Assembly: GCA_038496675.1 (NCBI GenBank)
Contig: CM076648.1
Span: forward strand, 18,739,780 to 18,803,779
Direction: 5' to 3'
DNA length: 64,000 nucleotides
Source of the DNA: Rachycentron canadum
Taxonomy: Eukaryota; Chordata; Actinopteri; Carangiformes; Rachycentridae
Shown here: piece after piece, positions 25,801 to 41,295 of the stretch
How the letters are laid out: each line of letters starts with the position of its first letter
Position numbering within the stretch: position 1 is the first letter of the stretch
Notes under the pieces: model-generated
Database searches by the model: none
Told to the model about the DNA's origin: nothing
Seen by the model: only the letters and a program-made list of their open reading frames with translations
Translations under genes and position numbers: made by a program

Positions 25801-28800
25801 TACATAGTGCACATCAGTGAAGATTCTTTACTGCTCAAGGCTCTCCACGATTTCCCTTAAATGTACTTGTTTTCACTTCAGACCCAAAGGATAAAATCAT
25901 GGCATCAGTGAGAGTTTGGCTTCTAGCGTGACATGTTAATCAGCTGAGAGTGTTTTGTCTTTTATAGATGTCTTGCCACCATCTGCTCTAAATATCTACT
26001 TGTACATGAGTAGCATAATTTTTAGGTCTCATGCAATTTTGAATTACCCCTCACCAGCTACAGTTGTATGTGGGATTTACTTCAAATATATGTCAAAGCC
26101 CCCAGAGACTGAACTTGACTTATTTCTTACATTTCACTAAAGTGATGCAGTAAATAAGGCAGATTTCCAAATGTGGTGTTTATCGTGGTAAACAGCAGAT
26201 CTTAACATGTACTTTACAAGAATCAAATGGAATTAACAACCAGGACTTAACAGTAACCCCCAATGGTGTTGTAAAAAAAATGCACACAATCTAATAAATC
26301 AAAAGAAACCATGTACACATACGTCATCTGCAACTAAAAATCAAGCCATCGGTCAGTTATTCACTGCTTCCACAAACTTTCATCTCTACAGGGCCTAGAT
26401 TCTTGTTTTTCAGCCTCCTGAGCACAATTGCATGGTAATGATGCTTGTGTTCCTGAGTCTTGGCAGGAAACTGGTATGTACCATTCACTAAATGAGTAGC
26501 TCCGCATTAAAAAAGTCAACAAGGCTAGAACAGATGCCCTGAAGGAGACTTGGTTTTCACTGTTGTGTGCAGATCCTAACAAACAAATAATTTCATCCAT
26601 TTTGACTTAATTCTGAACTTTTGACATATGTAATTTTGGTTTTTAAGCAGTGTTTTGTTTAGGAATGCCAATAATTGCTTAAAGGGAATTGAAGCCACAT
26701 TTTGTACCCATTTTCCAGTCTAGTTTTGTCACATCTGGTATTATTCCCTCATGTAAATGTTCAGTCTTAACACATGTTAATCAGAAAAGAAGTTGTTTGA
26801 TGATGTTTTTCAATTCCACAATCCAAGTTGTATTACTGAGTATTTCTACCTGTAGTAATTCCTACGATGAGGAAATGTATATAAGGCAAGGTTTGCAATA
26901 AAGTCAAGAAATGGCTGCTCTGTGCAGGGAGTTTAACTTCCTGATAAGTTTTTGTAGCGGACAATCCATCACTCTTGCAGCTCCTCTCAATCTGCATAAA
27001 AAAGACTCCAGACTGCACTTTGTTTATTACCCCTTCTCTCATTGACATTCACTGCCCACGTCTCTTTCCTTGTGGTTTGTGGATAGAAATAACCGCGCTG
27101 TTACGGACCAGGGTACTCATCCGCATCGCCTTTTCATCTGCCAATACCCGTCTGAGTGAGCATGCATGAGGCAGTTTTGGGGTTTTCATATTAAAACGTC
27201 CCCATGTTTCAAAGCTGAATTGGGCTTCATAGAGCTTTTGAACCCTGAAAGAGAGTTGACTGTTTTTTTTTTTTTTTTTGATGGCTCTTCATGCCTGAGG
27301 GAAATCTTTTCAAATCCACCTCTGTATTCATCAAACTCAAGGGGGTAGGCAGAAAAAAGTGAGACTGAGTAGGTTAAGTTTCATTCAGACTGATACGGTC
27401 CAGCCAGACTTTTTGATATTCAAGGCCACTTATCTTGGCATCTGTTGTATGAAAAGATTTTACAGAGAAGAACTTCAGGAAAGATCATTCTGATATCGAT
27501 GTTCTCGTGAGCCCCTTTACCCCCCAAGTCGTCCTGCTTTTGGTTGAATTCTGACGCACTGTCACAACATGATGGCAAGCATCGTATTTTTTTAATTTGA
27601 TATCCTTTAAAACGTTGTGAGTTTCATTTTGTGAGTAAAATGTGTGATTCCAGGGTGACAGAAAAGGGATTTGATTTTGCTACTCCAGCTGTAAATAAAA
27701 TATGTTTGAAATGCATATTTTACTCTACTTGGCTTGTGCTGAGGAGGCAGAAATATGGTGAAACCGTGAGTGTTGCCTTGCGTATTCTGCACTGATAGAA
27801 GGCCTCACCATGGGCACAGACGGAGTGTACAGAAGAAAAGTGCAAAGTGCTCAGTTGGTGAGCATCTTGGTTTTTTTTTTTTTTTTTAATGCTTCACATG
27901 CCAGCTTTATTTATGGATTGACTTATTTTTATTTATTCATTTTTTTTCACCACCTGAGCAGGTTTCCATAAGAACTAATGGTATTATGATGGCAGCGGAA
28001 AGAGCGGCTCTTGCTCTGAAAGGGGCAAGCTCAAGGTGTGAGAGGTGACACCTTGAAAAGCTTTTCTCTCTGCTTCCACTCAATTCATATCCCACGCTCT
28101 GTCTTCTAGGTGACTGGATTTCACTTCCTCCAACATACTTTTTATGCTGGAGGAAAAATAGGTAGAAGAAGGACAGTTTTCTTTGCCCTCCAGTCCCCCA
28201 TTTTCATTAATTATGGTAGATACATTGATATTTTTCCTTTAGTTGCAAAGAAAGGAGTTTTCCTCTACAATCCTTAATGGAAAGTTCATTTGCATTTATT
28301 TTGTTGCTTTTAGCCACAGTGACAGTCTGCATTCCTCCCACAGTGTCACTGGGAGCAAACATGAGAGTGGAAAAATAGGGTTTTGAGGGTGCAGGATGGA
28401 TGGGTAGAGCTCGCCAAGATTTCCTATGCATTGCAGAGATGAAAATAAAAGCTGGAAAAGAAGGGGGCACCGTACGTGTTCTTCATGTGGAATGAAGAGT
28501 GTTTGGGGAGCTGTTGGAGCCTGTTCAAGCCTGCTCGAACACAGACTCTGTCTTTATTTGCAGGGGCATGACATGTGTGATGCAGGCAAGACTTGTGTGA
28601 GCAGGAGCGAAGTGTGAAAACGGAGAGAGTGTGATAAACAAGGAGGGTGGAAAGCAGGAAAGTAATATGTCACTTCAATGAGAACCTCAGCTATGCAGGG
28701 AACGTAAAAGACACTGTGAAAGGGATTGTGAGCATATATGAGTGGATCCTCCCTTGACCGAGTTGCCCTGAACTCTGTGTGTAAGGGCCCTGGGGAGGGT

Positions 28801-30317
28801 GTTCAGACCTCTCCTTCTTTCCACACCATGCAGCTCCTTCACAGCTTTTTGATTGGTGGATGCAATCTGTGGAGGTGTCAAATCCAGGGTGGTGTGTATT
28901 TGTGAGTGTGTGATTTCTGGGCGGCGTTGAGGCATTTCATTCACTGAGTTGAGACTGATGAGGCTTGATCGATGATTTTAAAAAAATAAATAAAGGCCTT
29001 CAGTGTTTCAGCAGAGACTCCATGCTGTTAGTGTTGATGTGTAGTATTATGGAATTGCCCTTTGTACAACTGACTGCATCCTGCTGTAGGGGATGCTGTA
29101 TGTATGTGTGTGTGTGTATAAACAATAGGAGAAATACTTATCACTGACCTTGGAGCACAAGTTATTCTGCAGCTTGGCAGAATGCATGCACTCACACACA
29201 TGCACACCGACAGGAGAGGCAAAACAGCCATACAACAACATGTCTCCTCTTCTACACACTGCCAACACATTTCCTTTTATCCTCCTATCTCACCTGTCAG
29301 CCTGCTTGCACCTCAGCTCGGCATTTTAACACTAGGGCTTCCATTCCTGCTACATTTACAACCAGGGAACATAAAGCAAGTTGAATGAAGCTGTTGCATC
29401 AAGGCATTTGTCTTTGATATATGTATTAAATCCTTTTCGAGGCGAAGGGACTGTGCAGGGTGTGCGTAAAGGATGGAAATATACCTACTGATTTTTATCA
29501 ATGACATGTATTGGCCAGGTGCAGACAGAAGTGAATTGTCTTACTTTGGATGTTTTCTTTCCACATGTTGGGCAACACGATGTGGAGGGGCGCAAATTCC
29601 CACATATATACAATTAAGACTCATCAGAGGTTGATTTTGTTTGGAGGCATTCAGCATAGCATCTGTTCCCTTTGAAGGCAGCGTGCTGCAGATGGACTGG
29701 AATAATTGCTAATGCCACACTGTCAGACCGTCCAGGTGTTCTCGAGATCTGCTGCATCCTTTTCCATTAGGGTTGAGTGATTGATTAGATTGCTTTCATT
29801 GTTACTTTGTCTTCCTCGCTTTTCCTGATATGATCATTTCAGTACCTCTGGTTTTGTTTTCCTCTGTGCGCTATTTGGAGAAAACCCACCACCACTGTAC
29901 GTTTGCCCTCAGTAAATATATCCTTCTCACATTTGCTAATTTAATTAACCACAATAAATAAACAGTCTAGCTATTAGGAGTGTTTAAAGAACTGGACACC
30001 AGGGGTATAAAAGCTGCACACTGCATCATCCTCCTGAAGCCCACTCAATATGTATGGTACGTTTTCACCGTTGTTGATGTCTGTGTTTGTTTAGTCTGAA
30101 TTATACATGGTATCTGCATCTTACCGACACAGCTAATGAACTTTAAAACTGTTGTGTTTCATGTCTACATGGAAAGATTGGTCTTCTCATCATACCAGAT
30201 CCCTTGCTAAAACTGGGGTGGCTGCACTTGGCCTGTTATTGAGGTTCATTGAAGCATTACAGACTGATGTTTACATAAAAGTGGGAAAGGGAAAAAAAAA
30301 AACAGCACTGATTCCTG

Positions 30318-30343
30318 TTTTTTTTTTTTTTTTTTTTTTTTTT
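30318..30343. repeat. poly-T tract (26 nt)
   Basis: A pure T run within the 25-kb intron. Confidence 0.96.
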
Positions 30344-33300
30344 CCTTCCTTAACTCTTGACAGACACAGGGAGTGTTTATCAATCAGATAATTGTCCATC
30401 TCATAAGCTATAGCTGAATCTGCACAGCTACAGCTACAGCTTTTTCACCCTTCATTAAATCTGAACCTGTCCCCATTATGTGCTGGAGATTTTTGTGTTT
30501 TTTTTTTTTGTTTTTTTTTTATGGTGGGTGGGTTGAACTGCGGGCTGCTAGCTGACGTTAATTTACCACACCATCACACCTCTTGACGAGGTAAACAATA
30601 ACAAATGCCCCTGGCTATGTTGAGTGACATCATCGCCCTGCACCACATCTGTGTCTTCAGAAACATCTGCTGCTCCCAAGCTGCCAGTTCAATACTCATA
30701 CACATGTAGCCTATACACGCTCACACAAACTCAGGCACAGTCCCTATTAGGGCTTGTGTTGAGAATAGTGGTCGGTAGTCTGCCTCTCCATAGATTGTCA
30801 GCCCACACTTTGAAAGTCAATTCCCTTTAAGTTCAGAAGTCAAGCTGATCCTTTGTGGAGCATGGTTGGCTGCCTGAGCTGCCTCGATGTGTCTGCGAGC
30901 ACATTTCATTATCAGCAGTGCCACAAAACTCATGGCGATATTTCCCAAACAGCAGCTATAGATATTCACCGTGATATATGTTACAGACTGCCTACATTCT
31001 GTAATGTGATTATGTGTTTAAATGTGTACTTTAACAGGCCTATTTAAAAGCAGCTCACTTCTCAACTCACTGATGCAGAAAATGTTTTTTGTTCTACCTC
31101 AGCTTCATTGGGGTATAATTTCAAGCAGACACCCACGCACAGGTTTAAAGATAAGCACTAAATTATGGTGAAGAATAACTCTGCTCACCGCTTGTATGTT
31201 GTGTTTGACACATTTGCATTTAGTTCTGATAGAAAAATGGAAAATTGGTGAAGCAAATGTGACCCTGCAGAGGTCCTAGTTTTCCTCCGGACCAGGTCTT
31301 GGTTACTGCAGCACCTTCCAGAGGCTCTCCTCCCCTCTGCCCCTCACTCCATCATTTCTGCTGAGGGAAATGCTCAATTTTCTCCTTGCCCCATCCTCCA
31401 TCCATCTCATTTTCCCGTTAGGTGCACCACTTGCAGGGCTGGAGCATAAACAGAGCAACAGGACCGCCGATAGCATCTACAGATGTGCCGCCAACAGACC
31501 CAGATAAGAACCAGCAGCAGCATGCCCCTCTCTAGCAAACAATAGAGCTCCCACTGAAATGTGTGGTGGGAAGATTGAGAGGAAAAGGGAGGGGTGATAG
31601 GAATGTGTGGAGACTGATTGAATGCAACTCTGAGAGTAATGCAGGGAATGAAAAAGAGACGGTGCGGTGGAAGAGGAGAGGCTGAAATATTGGAGGGAGA
31701 GGCGTATGGTGCTGTCGGGAGGCAGAGTTGAGGAGAGAGGTGAATGTGGAGAGGTTATCCCTTCAGCTCGTATATCTATGTGTCCATCAACGGCAGGACA
31801 GCGGTGTGCTTGGCTCCTTTATCTGGATGGCCTGTTGAGTTAGTGGAGGGTGGAGGGGCCCTTCATTCCAGCAGAGAGGGGCGGTGTCGCTCAAGGCCTG
31901 AAGGAAACAAGCAGTTGACGAAAGATGTGAGGAAGGGCAAGCAATAGCTGCTCTTTGTGGCACCTGTGTTGGATGTGATTGACATCTCCTTCATAATCCC
32001 ACAGGTGACTCCTCTGACATTGGACGCCGCTCCCTGCATCCTCTCTTACCTCTCACCCTCCCTCCTCTCTGTCTGATAAGGAAGCGAGGGAAAGGGGGGA
32101 GGTGAGGCAGAAAGAGCGAAAGGATGTATGGTTGTAGTTGCCAACACATTTATCTGTGCTGTGGATAATGGGAGCAGGCGCTACTACAGTCTCCCATGGC
32201 AATGACCTCTGTAGAAGGTTAGCCTCAAAATGGGCCAAGAATGAGCTAAATTCCCAGTGACAAAATAAGACACCTTAACCTGATTAAGTACCCTAATGCA
32301 ATCAGTATTGTTTCAACTACGACTGTTACTTGTAATGAAAAGGGGCTCTTCTCCCCTAGATACTGTGGGGGTGTTGGCTTGGCTGGAGGTCTAACTGTGA
32401 ACAGGTGGGAATGCAGAGGAGACATGCGATACCCGGGAACAAGAGATTAAACGCTCACACGCTGACTCATAACCTGAGGATCATGCAGAACGATTTAAGT
32501 TCAACACAAACACAATCGCAGTGAAGAAATGCACACAGCTCATCCAACCTTCCAGTGGAGCTAAAACAAATAGTCATTTTCAAGCTTTTCACTTGTGAAT
32601 GCTTTGCTCTGTATTATGCAATGCAATGCAATGCCCAAATATCATTGGCTTGTTTGGTCATACTGAGCTGAAAGACGGCCCCTCAACCTCTGGGATATTT
32701 TTCTGCCATTCAGACCAAATGGTGAATCGATGAATTGAGAAATTATCCTGAAGATTAATTGATAATGGAAATAATCATTACCTCACAATTTCTTATTAAT
32801 TTGGAAAAAAGAAGCTTATTTTGTTATCTGTGAGACCGTGGTTTACAGTGACGCCTTGAAAACTGATAAATGACCCCTGCTGTGTGGGTGTGGTTTCTGG
32901 CTGACTGGCCCATAATGACTATTGACAGTTTTTGTCTGTGGAGAGGAGATGACTCCGCACGCACTCCAGAAATTCATTACTTCTCATAGGAAACACAAAG
33001 TGTATGTACAGTGTGTGATTCTTGTAGTTTGATTTACCTGTTTTAGTAAATAATAATTAGAGTTGCATAATGTAATACCATATGTAGCATAACACAATAT
33101 AAACTATATTTTAATATAAATCACACATTTGACGCACATAAACAATGCAATAACTTGCTGATGAATGCACAGTTATGGAAGAGAAACAAACACTTTGCAA
33201 AGGAGATCTTGATTTTTCTTTTCATTAATGTTCCTATGGCAACTGGCCCAGCCCCGTCATGTGTCCGTCTCCATCCGTCACCATCCCCGAGCCTCCTCGA

Positions 33301-33430
33301 AGTCCCTCTTCTCGTCTGTTCTCACAACAGGCAATCAGGAGCTGTCAGAGTGCCAGCCGTGCCGGCAGCTTCATCCTGATATGTCACTTCCCATGTAGAT
33401 GCAATTGTTTGTGTGTGATTTCATTGTTGG

Positions 33431-33474
33431 CTCTTTTTTCTCTCTCTCTTTCTCTCTCTCTTTTCTCTCCCTCT
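33431..33474. repeat. CT-rich polypyrimidine tract
   Basis: An almost pure pyrimidine tract made of CT units with short T runs. Confidence 0.93.
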
Positions 33475-36400
33475 GGCATATGCAAGTAGAAAAGAAATTC
33501 AACTCGTCACACTAGTAACATGCGTACTAGAGAAAGTTACTAATATTTGTTTAGAACTAATCCTAACCTCTTACAGTGAATGTTGCATCGCCTATTTTTC
33601 TGAGTGTCGTCTACAGAAGCAAGAAATTGCTCCTGTAGGGAGTGAGAAGTGAAGCAATAAGGTGGAGTTGACTTCTCCTCGCCTCAGTTGTACTCTGAAC
33701 AGCAGCTGTGCGCCGGGGCCCATCCGCTGATAGTCATAAATGTTTAGAAGGGCCTTCTTTGCGTAACATCTGGTCTGCCCCGAGAGTGGTTCAGCAGTTA
33801 AAACCTCCCTCCCCTGGCTAAGAGCTAAGCAAGATGTTAAGCCCTGCCCAGTTCTCTTAACAAACTTGAATGTGTCTATTGGCTGAGGATTTGTGTCTTG
33901 GAAACATTACTACTGTGACTACAGTCTGTTTGCATCTTTGTTTTTAACAACGAAATGGTCTGTTATTTTACTGACTGCGCTGTTGCCACCGTTGTCTTGA
34001 TGTTGTCAGGCTGGAAATGTAACAATGGGCTGATCTGTCATTCTGCGTCACCAGCTCTCCTCTGAGGGTTTTACAGGACTGTCTTCAGACACCGGCTGGT
34101 TACGAGGTCAGAATATGCTCTTTCTGTCATGTCCCGCACCAAAGACCCATTTTTACAGCCCAGTAGATAAAATAAGAGCCCCTGTCTGAGGGCGACTCCT
34201 GTAGAACGCCACACATCCATCTCCTGTCTGTGCTTCTGATGTGTGTACACAACAGAAACATTTCTGTGTTGGGGATTGTCCCTGATATGTGTGCAGAACA
34301 ATGGCAGCCACAAAAGCATAGAGTTCAAAAGCACCAATTCCTCGTCAAGCCACAGTCGTTCCACTGATTAACTGATTGCTCATCACATGTTCCAGTCGGG
34401 GTCGTTGGAGTGAGCTGTGCTAATTTTATCTCAGTTGTAAAGTGGTGTCATTGTTATCCGTTTATTTCAACAGACAGCTGTTTGGGCCAGATTAAAACTG
34501 AACATATTTGATGAATGAAGCTGGAACTATTTTTATGGGCCAACCATCATTTGTGTCACCCCGCCCTGTTGGAGAAAAGACAAATGTTATGATGATACAG
34601 CCAGACTGTGCATTTCATCATTTCCTCCGTACGTCAGGCTTGTCAGGCCTCATACACGATGAGGTCCCTCAGCGACTTCTTTATTAGATCCCAACATGCA
34701 GTCACTAATTAATCTTGTTTTCATTCTTGTCAATCTTGGGGAGACCTCCCACCTGCCGCCCCCCGACAGGATGAAGGTTGCTTTTCACCTTTTCACTGTG
34801 GAGTGAGTGAAGAACATCTCCTCATCACTGACAGGACCTTCAAAACTTTCAGTTCCCCTCTCTTCTCCTGACATTTTGTTTCGTTTGAAAGCAGAGGACT
34901 CTGTTTTCCTTTGCACCAAGTTGATTTTACATATTATTAGATCTATTATATCTTCCTCACAACGCGATAACACTGAAGTTCTTTCTTTTGACCACATCCC
35001 ATATTCGTATTAAACCAAAAAAAAAAAGAAACAAAAGCTAACTCCCTCTTGGCGAAGGATATAAAAAATTCATGCTGTGGTTTTCATGTTACATTCACAG
35101 CCACTTAAGAGCATCACCAAAGCACCACCCCTCAAAGCTAAAATTTACAATGATCTCGGCTGCATCAGAGAGATAGAACTTTTTCAGTGTACCAAAAACC
35201 CTGCAGCGGCATTATTAAGAGTGATAACAGGGTGAACAATGCTGTGTTTCTGTTGTTTGGAGGGAATGCCTTTGAGTGTCTTTGTGGGTTTTGCAATGCA
35301 GTTCAATTAACGTTTGATAATGGATGGAGCAAAGGAGAGATTCACACATTTGTCTCTCAGAGCAGCCATCAGTTTTTTTATGCATTGTTTATTGCATATA
35401 GGCTTCGATGGTTTTGCCTGCACTCATGCACCCAGGATTTCATGCACATACTAAGTGCATTAATATATTAATAATCATACGCAAACAACGCTTTACCAAT
35501 GGGAGGTTTATTTTCTTGAACTAAACCCTCTGAACATTTTGGCCCAACAGTGCTTATTCAGAAACCCAGAGGAAATTGGCTCACTGCATTTTAATCTGTT
35601 CTTAAAAGTAAACCCTGAAATTGGATGCATAACACTCAAATAAGTGAAATTTATAGTTTTTTAAAGCTTTAATCTCGCATTAGAAGTGATTCCGAAGAGA
35701 AATATCACACAAAACCCTTCCAGTCTGCACACAGGAAGACTAAATCCCAACAGAACAAGGTGTGGGATGCCTTTAAGATTTTTCTGTTTTATGAGGCAAT
35801 CCAGCCCAACAGCCCTGGTAGCCATCATTTCTCTGTAGAGCTTATCATGTTCAGCTTTTGTTGACACTGTCAGGAGTGTTGATTAGAGTCTGTGGTCATC
35901 TTTGCGGTGTTGGATTGGACTATGTCACATTACACAGGTGGTTTATCCGTTCCTGTTCACGCGAATGAACTGAGCTGAAAATTAGAAGCTTTAGAAAAAA
36001 GGGAGGCCATTTTGCTGCTGTGCCTGTATCAAACTGCATTCGATTGTACAGGTTTGCCTCATAGACCAGCAACCCGCAGTGTGTCTGTCAAACGTTTTCC
36101 CTTCGTGTTTGACCAAGAGGACTTCTGTTGAATTTCTACATTTGAAAGTTGTCTCAAAGTACACAATATCAATAAGGTGTGAACACTTTACTGTTTTGCT
36201 GTAAGAATGGAACCGTATGTTGGCTGATTAGCATGATTTGCTGTAATAGAGGAAGCCCTTAGAAGTATTCTCCCCTGAAGCTCTGAAACCTTCAATTAGG
36301 GAATTAATTATCACTTTCACTGCAGCTGGTCTTAAAGGGAGCACCAACAGAAAGAGGCACTGAACTGAATAAAGCAAAGCACATATTGTACTGGGGAATT

Positions 36401-38413
36401 TTACAGCAGGGAAATACTTTTCGACCTCGCCTCAGCACACACTTCTCAAAGCCAATACATCTAATAGACATTATTATCTCCTCTTTATTTTGTTCTTCTC
36501 AACTACGGGATTACTCTGTCACTCCTACATTCACACTAACGTCTCAGATGTTCATTGATTGGATTTCTTCACACTATCTAATTTACTCTTCATCTGAGGT
36601 CGAATCTATTGCCTCACCTTTTTTTTTTTTTTTTTTTGTGGAGTTGATTTGGCTCTGTCTCATGTTGTGAAATTCATAAATGCACCAACAACGGGATTGT
36701 GATTATTCCTTTCTGTGGTGTTGAAAACTGTAATGGGTCTGTTGATGAGAGAGGACGCTATTAAATGAAAAGGTGGGGCAAGGGATAGTGCCATCATTGT
36801 TCAGCTCCCTTTTGAATGGTCGCACACTAGTAAATATCACTTTGCAGCAGTCAGTGCAATCTAGGAATTATTCTGACATGAGGGGCTTTAAATTGCTTCT
36901 TCCTCAAATGTGACTTGTGTACTTCTCTTTCAGGTATTGATTTCCCACATTTCCCAGAATGACTTTAACTATTCCAAGAGAATGGGCAGGAGCTTTTTGA
37001 GTTTAGAGAGGGAGAAAGAGGGAGAAGTAGTGGCAATAATAGCCTGATAAGAACAAGAGTCCCAGTTGTCGCTGTGTTACATTCTGGTCGACTGATTCTG
37101 CTACCAGTGTAGAAATTGGGATTGCTGTCTCTTTTGTGATATATTTCTTCCTTCTGATGTGGAAGAGCTGTTCATAATTGCAAAATGTCAAATCTAGAGA
37201 GAAGCCCCTCCCCACCCCTCCTTTTGACTTTGGGGGACTGACGCTATACAAAAACCTCCACAGGTGCTGGGTCAAAAAACAAACTGAATGCAAAACATCT
37301 GCTCACTGCACCAGTGGCTCACAGCAAATTATATGTAAGTAGACCACCAAGCAACAAATCTGCCCCAGCGATGCAAGATAATGCTCTAATAGCTCGTCTT
37401 TAGCGCTCTTTGTGTTTTCACTATTGGATTGAAGTTTGCCTGTATTTCAAATAATTTGCAGCATCTTAATCTCCTATTGTCTTTCACACGTTTTCTCTGT
37501 GTTCGTGATTGGACAGTCCAGCTAGTAGAAGGAAAAGTAGAGTCGTTGCGAGTTGAGTTAGTAGCAACATGCATGGTTTAGCTATTCTCCCCTAGTGCCT
37601 GAAGGCACAACTCACTCAGCATAGGCATTATGTGTTGCTTTGTTTTCGTATCTCTTGCTGAAATTGTTGGTGTTTTTCACAGCGATTCCTGCCAAGTTGA
37701 TGGTCAAATTAAGTTGATTGTGCAGCACAGTTCTTGGGTTTTTATCTTGTTAAGTATTATGAATTGTAGATATTGTACTTTCTGTGTTTCTGACATAAAG
37801 ATTTGTGGACTTAAATAAATCCCAAAAATGTCATTGCATTGATTCCTTAAATTATTTTGGAAAATATTTGTTTAAAACAAATGTCCTATTTTCCCTAAAG
37901 GGTCCAATAATTTCATAGCAACATATTTCCCTTGATAAAAGTAAGAATAGAATTAAAGGTTGTAGATATAATAAGAACTGTGTCTGTTAAGTATCCATTG
38001 GTATAAACAGTTTTATTGGTAAACCAGTGGCTTAGAAAACATGACTTTCTGTCTGATTTCAACATATTTTTTTTCCCTACGTTCCAAAATTTCACAGCAT
38101 TCATATTATTTGTGTTACAGCAGTGTTTTGTCAGGCCAAAGCCATATAAGAAGCACAACTCCATAATGGAGGCTCTAAGCCAGTTTCAGATTTTTTTAAC
38201 TTAATTACTTAAACTGACACAGCTTGAAAATATGTAACATGCACCACAGTTGTATTTTTGATCCAAGGTGAAAGGCAGCCATTTGGCAGTCAGTTACTAA
38301 TTCAGCTGAATCTAGTGGGAGATTCTTAAAGCCCTCTGCATATTCCATTAAGCTGCTCATTGTTATTCTATACCTGATTTTAATTAGGAATAGTAGGAAC
38401 CCAACTGTGTGAT

Positions 38414-38417
<4 letters not shown>

Positions 38418-38465
<48 letters not shown>
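38418..38465. repeat. (GT)n microsatellite
   Basis: A pure GT run of 48 bp, the longest dinucleotide array seen here. Confidence 0.98.
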
Positions 38466-38471
<6 letters not shown>

Positions 38472-40828
38472 CTGGTTGGTTACATGCAGTGTTGCTCTGA
38501 GGCGGGGCAGGCGGTCGTTACGCCCGTTGGTAGCTCTCTGCAGTGCAGTTCTTCTCTACTAATCTCCATCCATTGATGGACACGTTCATTCATTAGCATT
38601 CATATGATTATAAGCTTGACTGGAAAAGCCAAGCAGATGATGTAGGGTTTGGTGAATCTAACGAACCGCTCTTCTCAAAGTAGGAATTTGGTGCCACCAC
38701 TGGGCTAATTGATTTATTTTCTACGGAAATTGCAGACGCTCTATACACTCTTATTTCTGCAAAGACAATGCTTTTCATTAGCATAAAACTCTTTCCATCC
38801 CCGTGTTTTGACCACTGAGACATTATTGCTCTACTGGATTCATTTAGCCTCTTCACACTCTTGTAATAAGAGTTGAGATTGGCAGTTCAGCGCTCCTGTT
38901 CAATAGATGGTGCTGAGCAAGGGTGTGGAAAATGAAGCTCCCACCCAGTCGATTTAAATGGAGAATTGTGATTAATTGGAATCAATAGTATTAGCATCGA
39001 CACTCACCACTTCCCATCTACAGTACCCTGCCTTCACCCACACTTAATGTGCGTTACATAGTGCACATAACACATACATATTAGAGACTTCATAACGTGA
39101 AGTGCCCACTTAATTATCACCAACTGTTATAAAATGGCACTGCTACATCTCAAGTCACGGCCTTTGTGATGTAGGATCCCCATCAACGCTCATTCACACA
39201 CACGCACACACACCGAAGACACAGCACACTGATGAAGTCTGGAGAGATGTGATGAGGTGAGAAGAACAAAGGATTAGTCGATTAAGGGGAGGAAGAAGAG
39301 CAGAGTCAGTGCAGACGGTGGCAGAAAGCGCTCGCAACAAGCTGAGCACGGGTTGTGAGGGGGCAATGTCCTCTCTCCTCCCTGCAAAGGTTCAGTCTTT
39401 GTGGAGGGATCATTTCTCCTGGTGTCTGTGGATGAATTTCAGGGCTCTCTCCTGTGTCCTCTGGGGGGGGCCAAATGTCAAGTCTCAAACCATTACACAA
39501 GGTTGTGGGTGTATCTCAAGCTTTTAGAGCTGGGTTGCATTAACTCAGGGCTATAGTCTTCATCCTCATCATCTGAAATGTCATTGCTCTGTGGGCCGAA
39601 GGATTTCCCTCCCTGTGTAGAGAGCACTGGCTAAAGTTTTAGTTAAAGCCAATCCGTGCCTCTAGCTCTTCTTTATCAGATTGGCACAGTTAGGCAGTGA
39701 GCCGCAACAGCTACGTCGTTTGATCTCTGAAGTACTACATTTATTGTGCCTCGTGGATACATGACGATATGAGTGCTGAATTGTTCAGTATCTCGAGGGC
39801 CGTGTGAGCTAATGCCATTTGGTGTCTGTAAAGTAAGATTAGACAAACATCAGCTTGTCTCTATGCCTTTCATTCACTATCAGCTATCATCCACCTCCTA
39901 TTGTCCAGTTTGGGAATTAAAGTTTATTAATGTGTCGCTTTTTAACACGCAAACCACGTATTGCCAAACAAAATAAAAAGGAAACTCAGCATCACTACAC
40001 TCAAGCTAAGGGACAAGTAAACAGTTAGGCACTAACTGTAGTAACATCAAACACTCTTAAAATATTGCCTTCTTTCACAGATCAGTTTTGTTAATATCAT
40101 CTTGATACTGAAATCGATCAGTCCACATGTAAAGACAAAAGATCATCTATATTATAATTTTTAGAAGGTTTCATTATTACAGAAAACACCACCAATATAT
40201 TATTGCTATTATATCTTACTGACTATAGCTATGTAACCTGCAGTGAAATTTCTTTTTCTTTCTTGATAAATTTGAACTGAAAGCCTGATCTATATCCCAG
40301 AATTCCCACCTTACATTTGTTAGGCTGATGACTCACACTTCACTACAGCTGCTAATCATAAAAACTGTATTTAATTCGGTGCAGAGCTTCAGTGACTCTA
40401 ATCTAAATAATTCATTTGAGGGTTTTTTTTTTTCTACCTTGCAATGATTATACAGTAGGTGATTGGCAGCTTTGATACAAAAATATCAGCACTGGCATCT
40501 GCTAAACCTATATTAGCTGAACCATTGTGCTGAGATATACTGAGAAAAGCTGTGTGCATTGGCCCAGGCCAACAGGGGAGACTGTAGCTGTTGGGCCCTT
40601 ATCTGAAAGTGTGATTTACCCTGGAGCCACTCTTGGCAGGGGATTTGAAGAGCTGTCTGCAGGTGAAGGGGGGGCAGCGATGCCCAGTCATCACTCTGCA
40701 TGTCTTCAGCATCACTTCCTGCGTAAGAGCAGTTACAGAAGACAACCTACATTCATAAACAGATAGATACACACTCGAACCAGCTTCTTTATTTCATCCT
40801 TAGTCACACATATTTTTATCCATTCATT

Positions 40829-40848
40829 TCTCTCTCTCTCTCTCTCTC
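40829..40848. repeat. (TC)n tract ending in CAG
   Basis: Ten TC units followed at once by AG at 40849-40850, so that the array looks like a polypyrimidine tract with a splice acceptor. Confidence 0.95.
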
Positions 40849-41295
40849 AGACACTACCAAGGAGACAACCACAGTCGGCCCAAAAACTCAAGAGACCCTC
40901 CATGCTGCGTAATGACACAGCATGATATTTTTCTTATTGTAGATGGAGTGGCCTTCTTAATTTTTAAAAACAACTCTTCCCTCTTCCCCTAATAAACCCA
41001 AGAATACCATTTGCAGTTTACACATTGTAAGTTCTTTTTAATTGAAGCCATTGTGTGATTGTCTCCAACGCGACCCGTGAGTGTTGGTTTCAGATCAATG
41101 GCTTCAAACACAGGAAATAATTATTTTGCATTGAGATGAAAGTCGGGGTGCAGAAGCACAAACAGCCTGTGGATCCAGCCTTTTTTTAATTAGTGCTGTG
41201 TGTCTCCTGCTCTCCGTGGCAAATTAACACCCACTGTAGAGGATAAGTGATTGTGCAACACAGCTGTGTGTGGTTGGTTGTGTTTGCAAGAGGTC

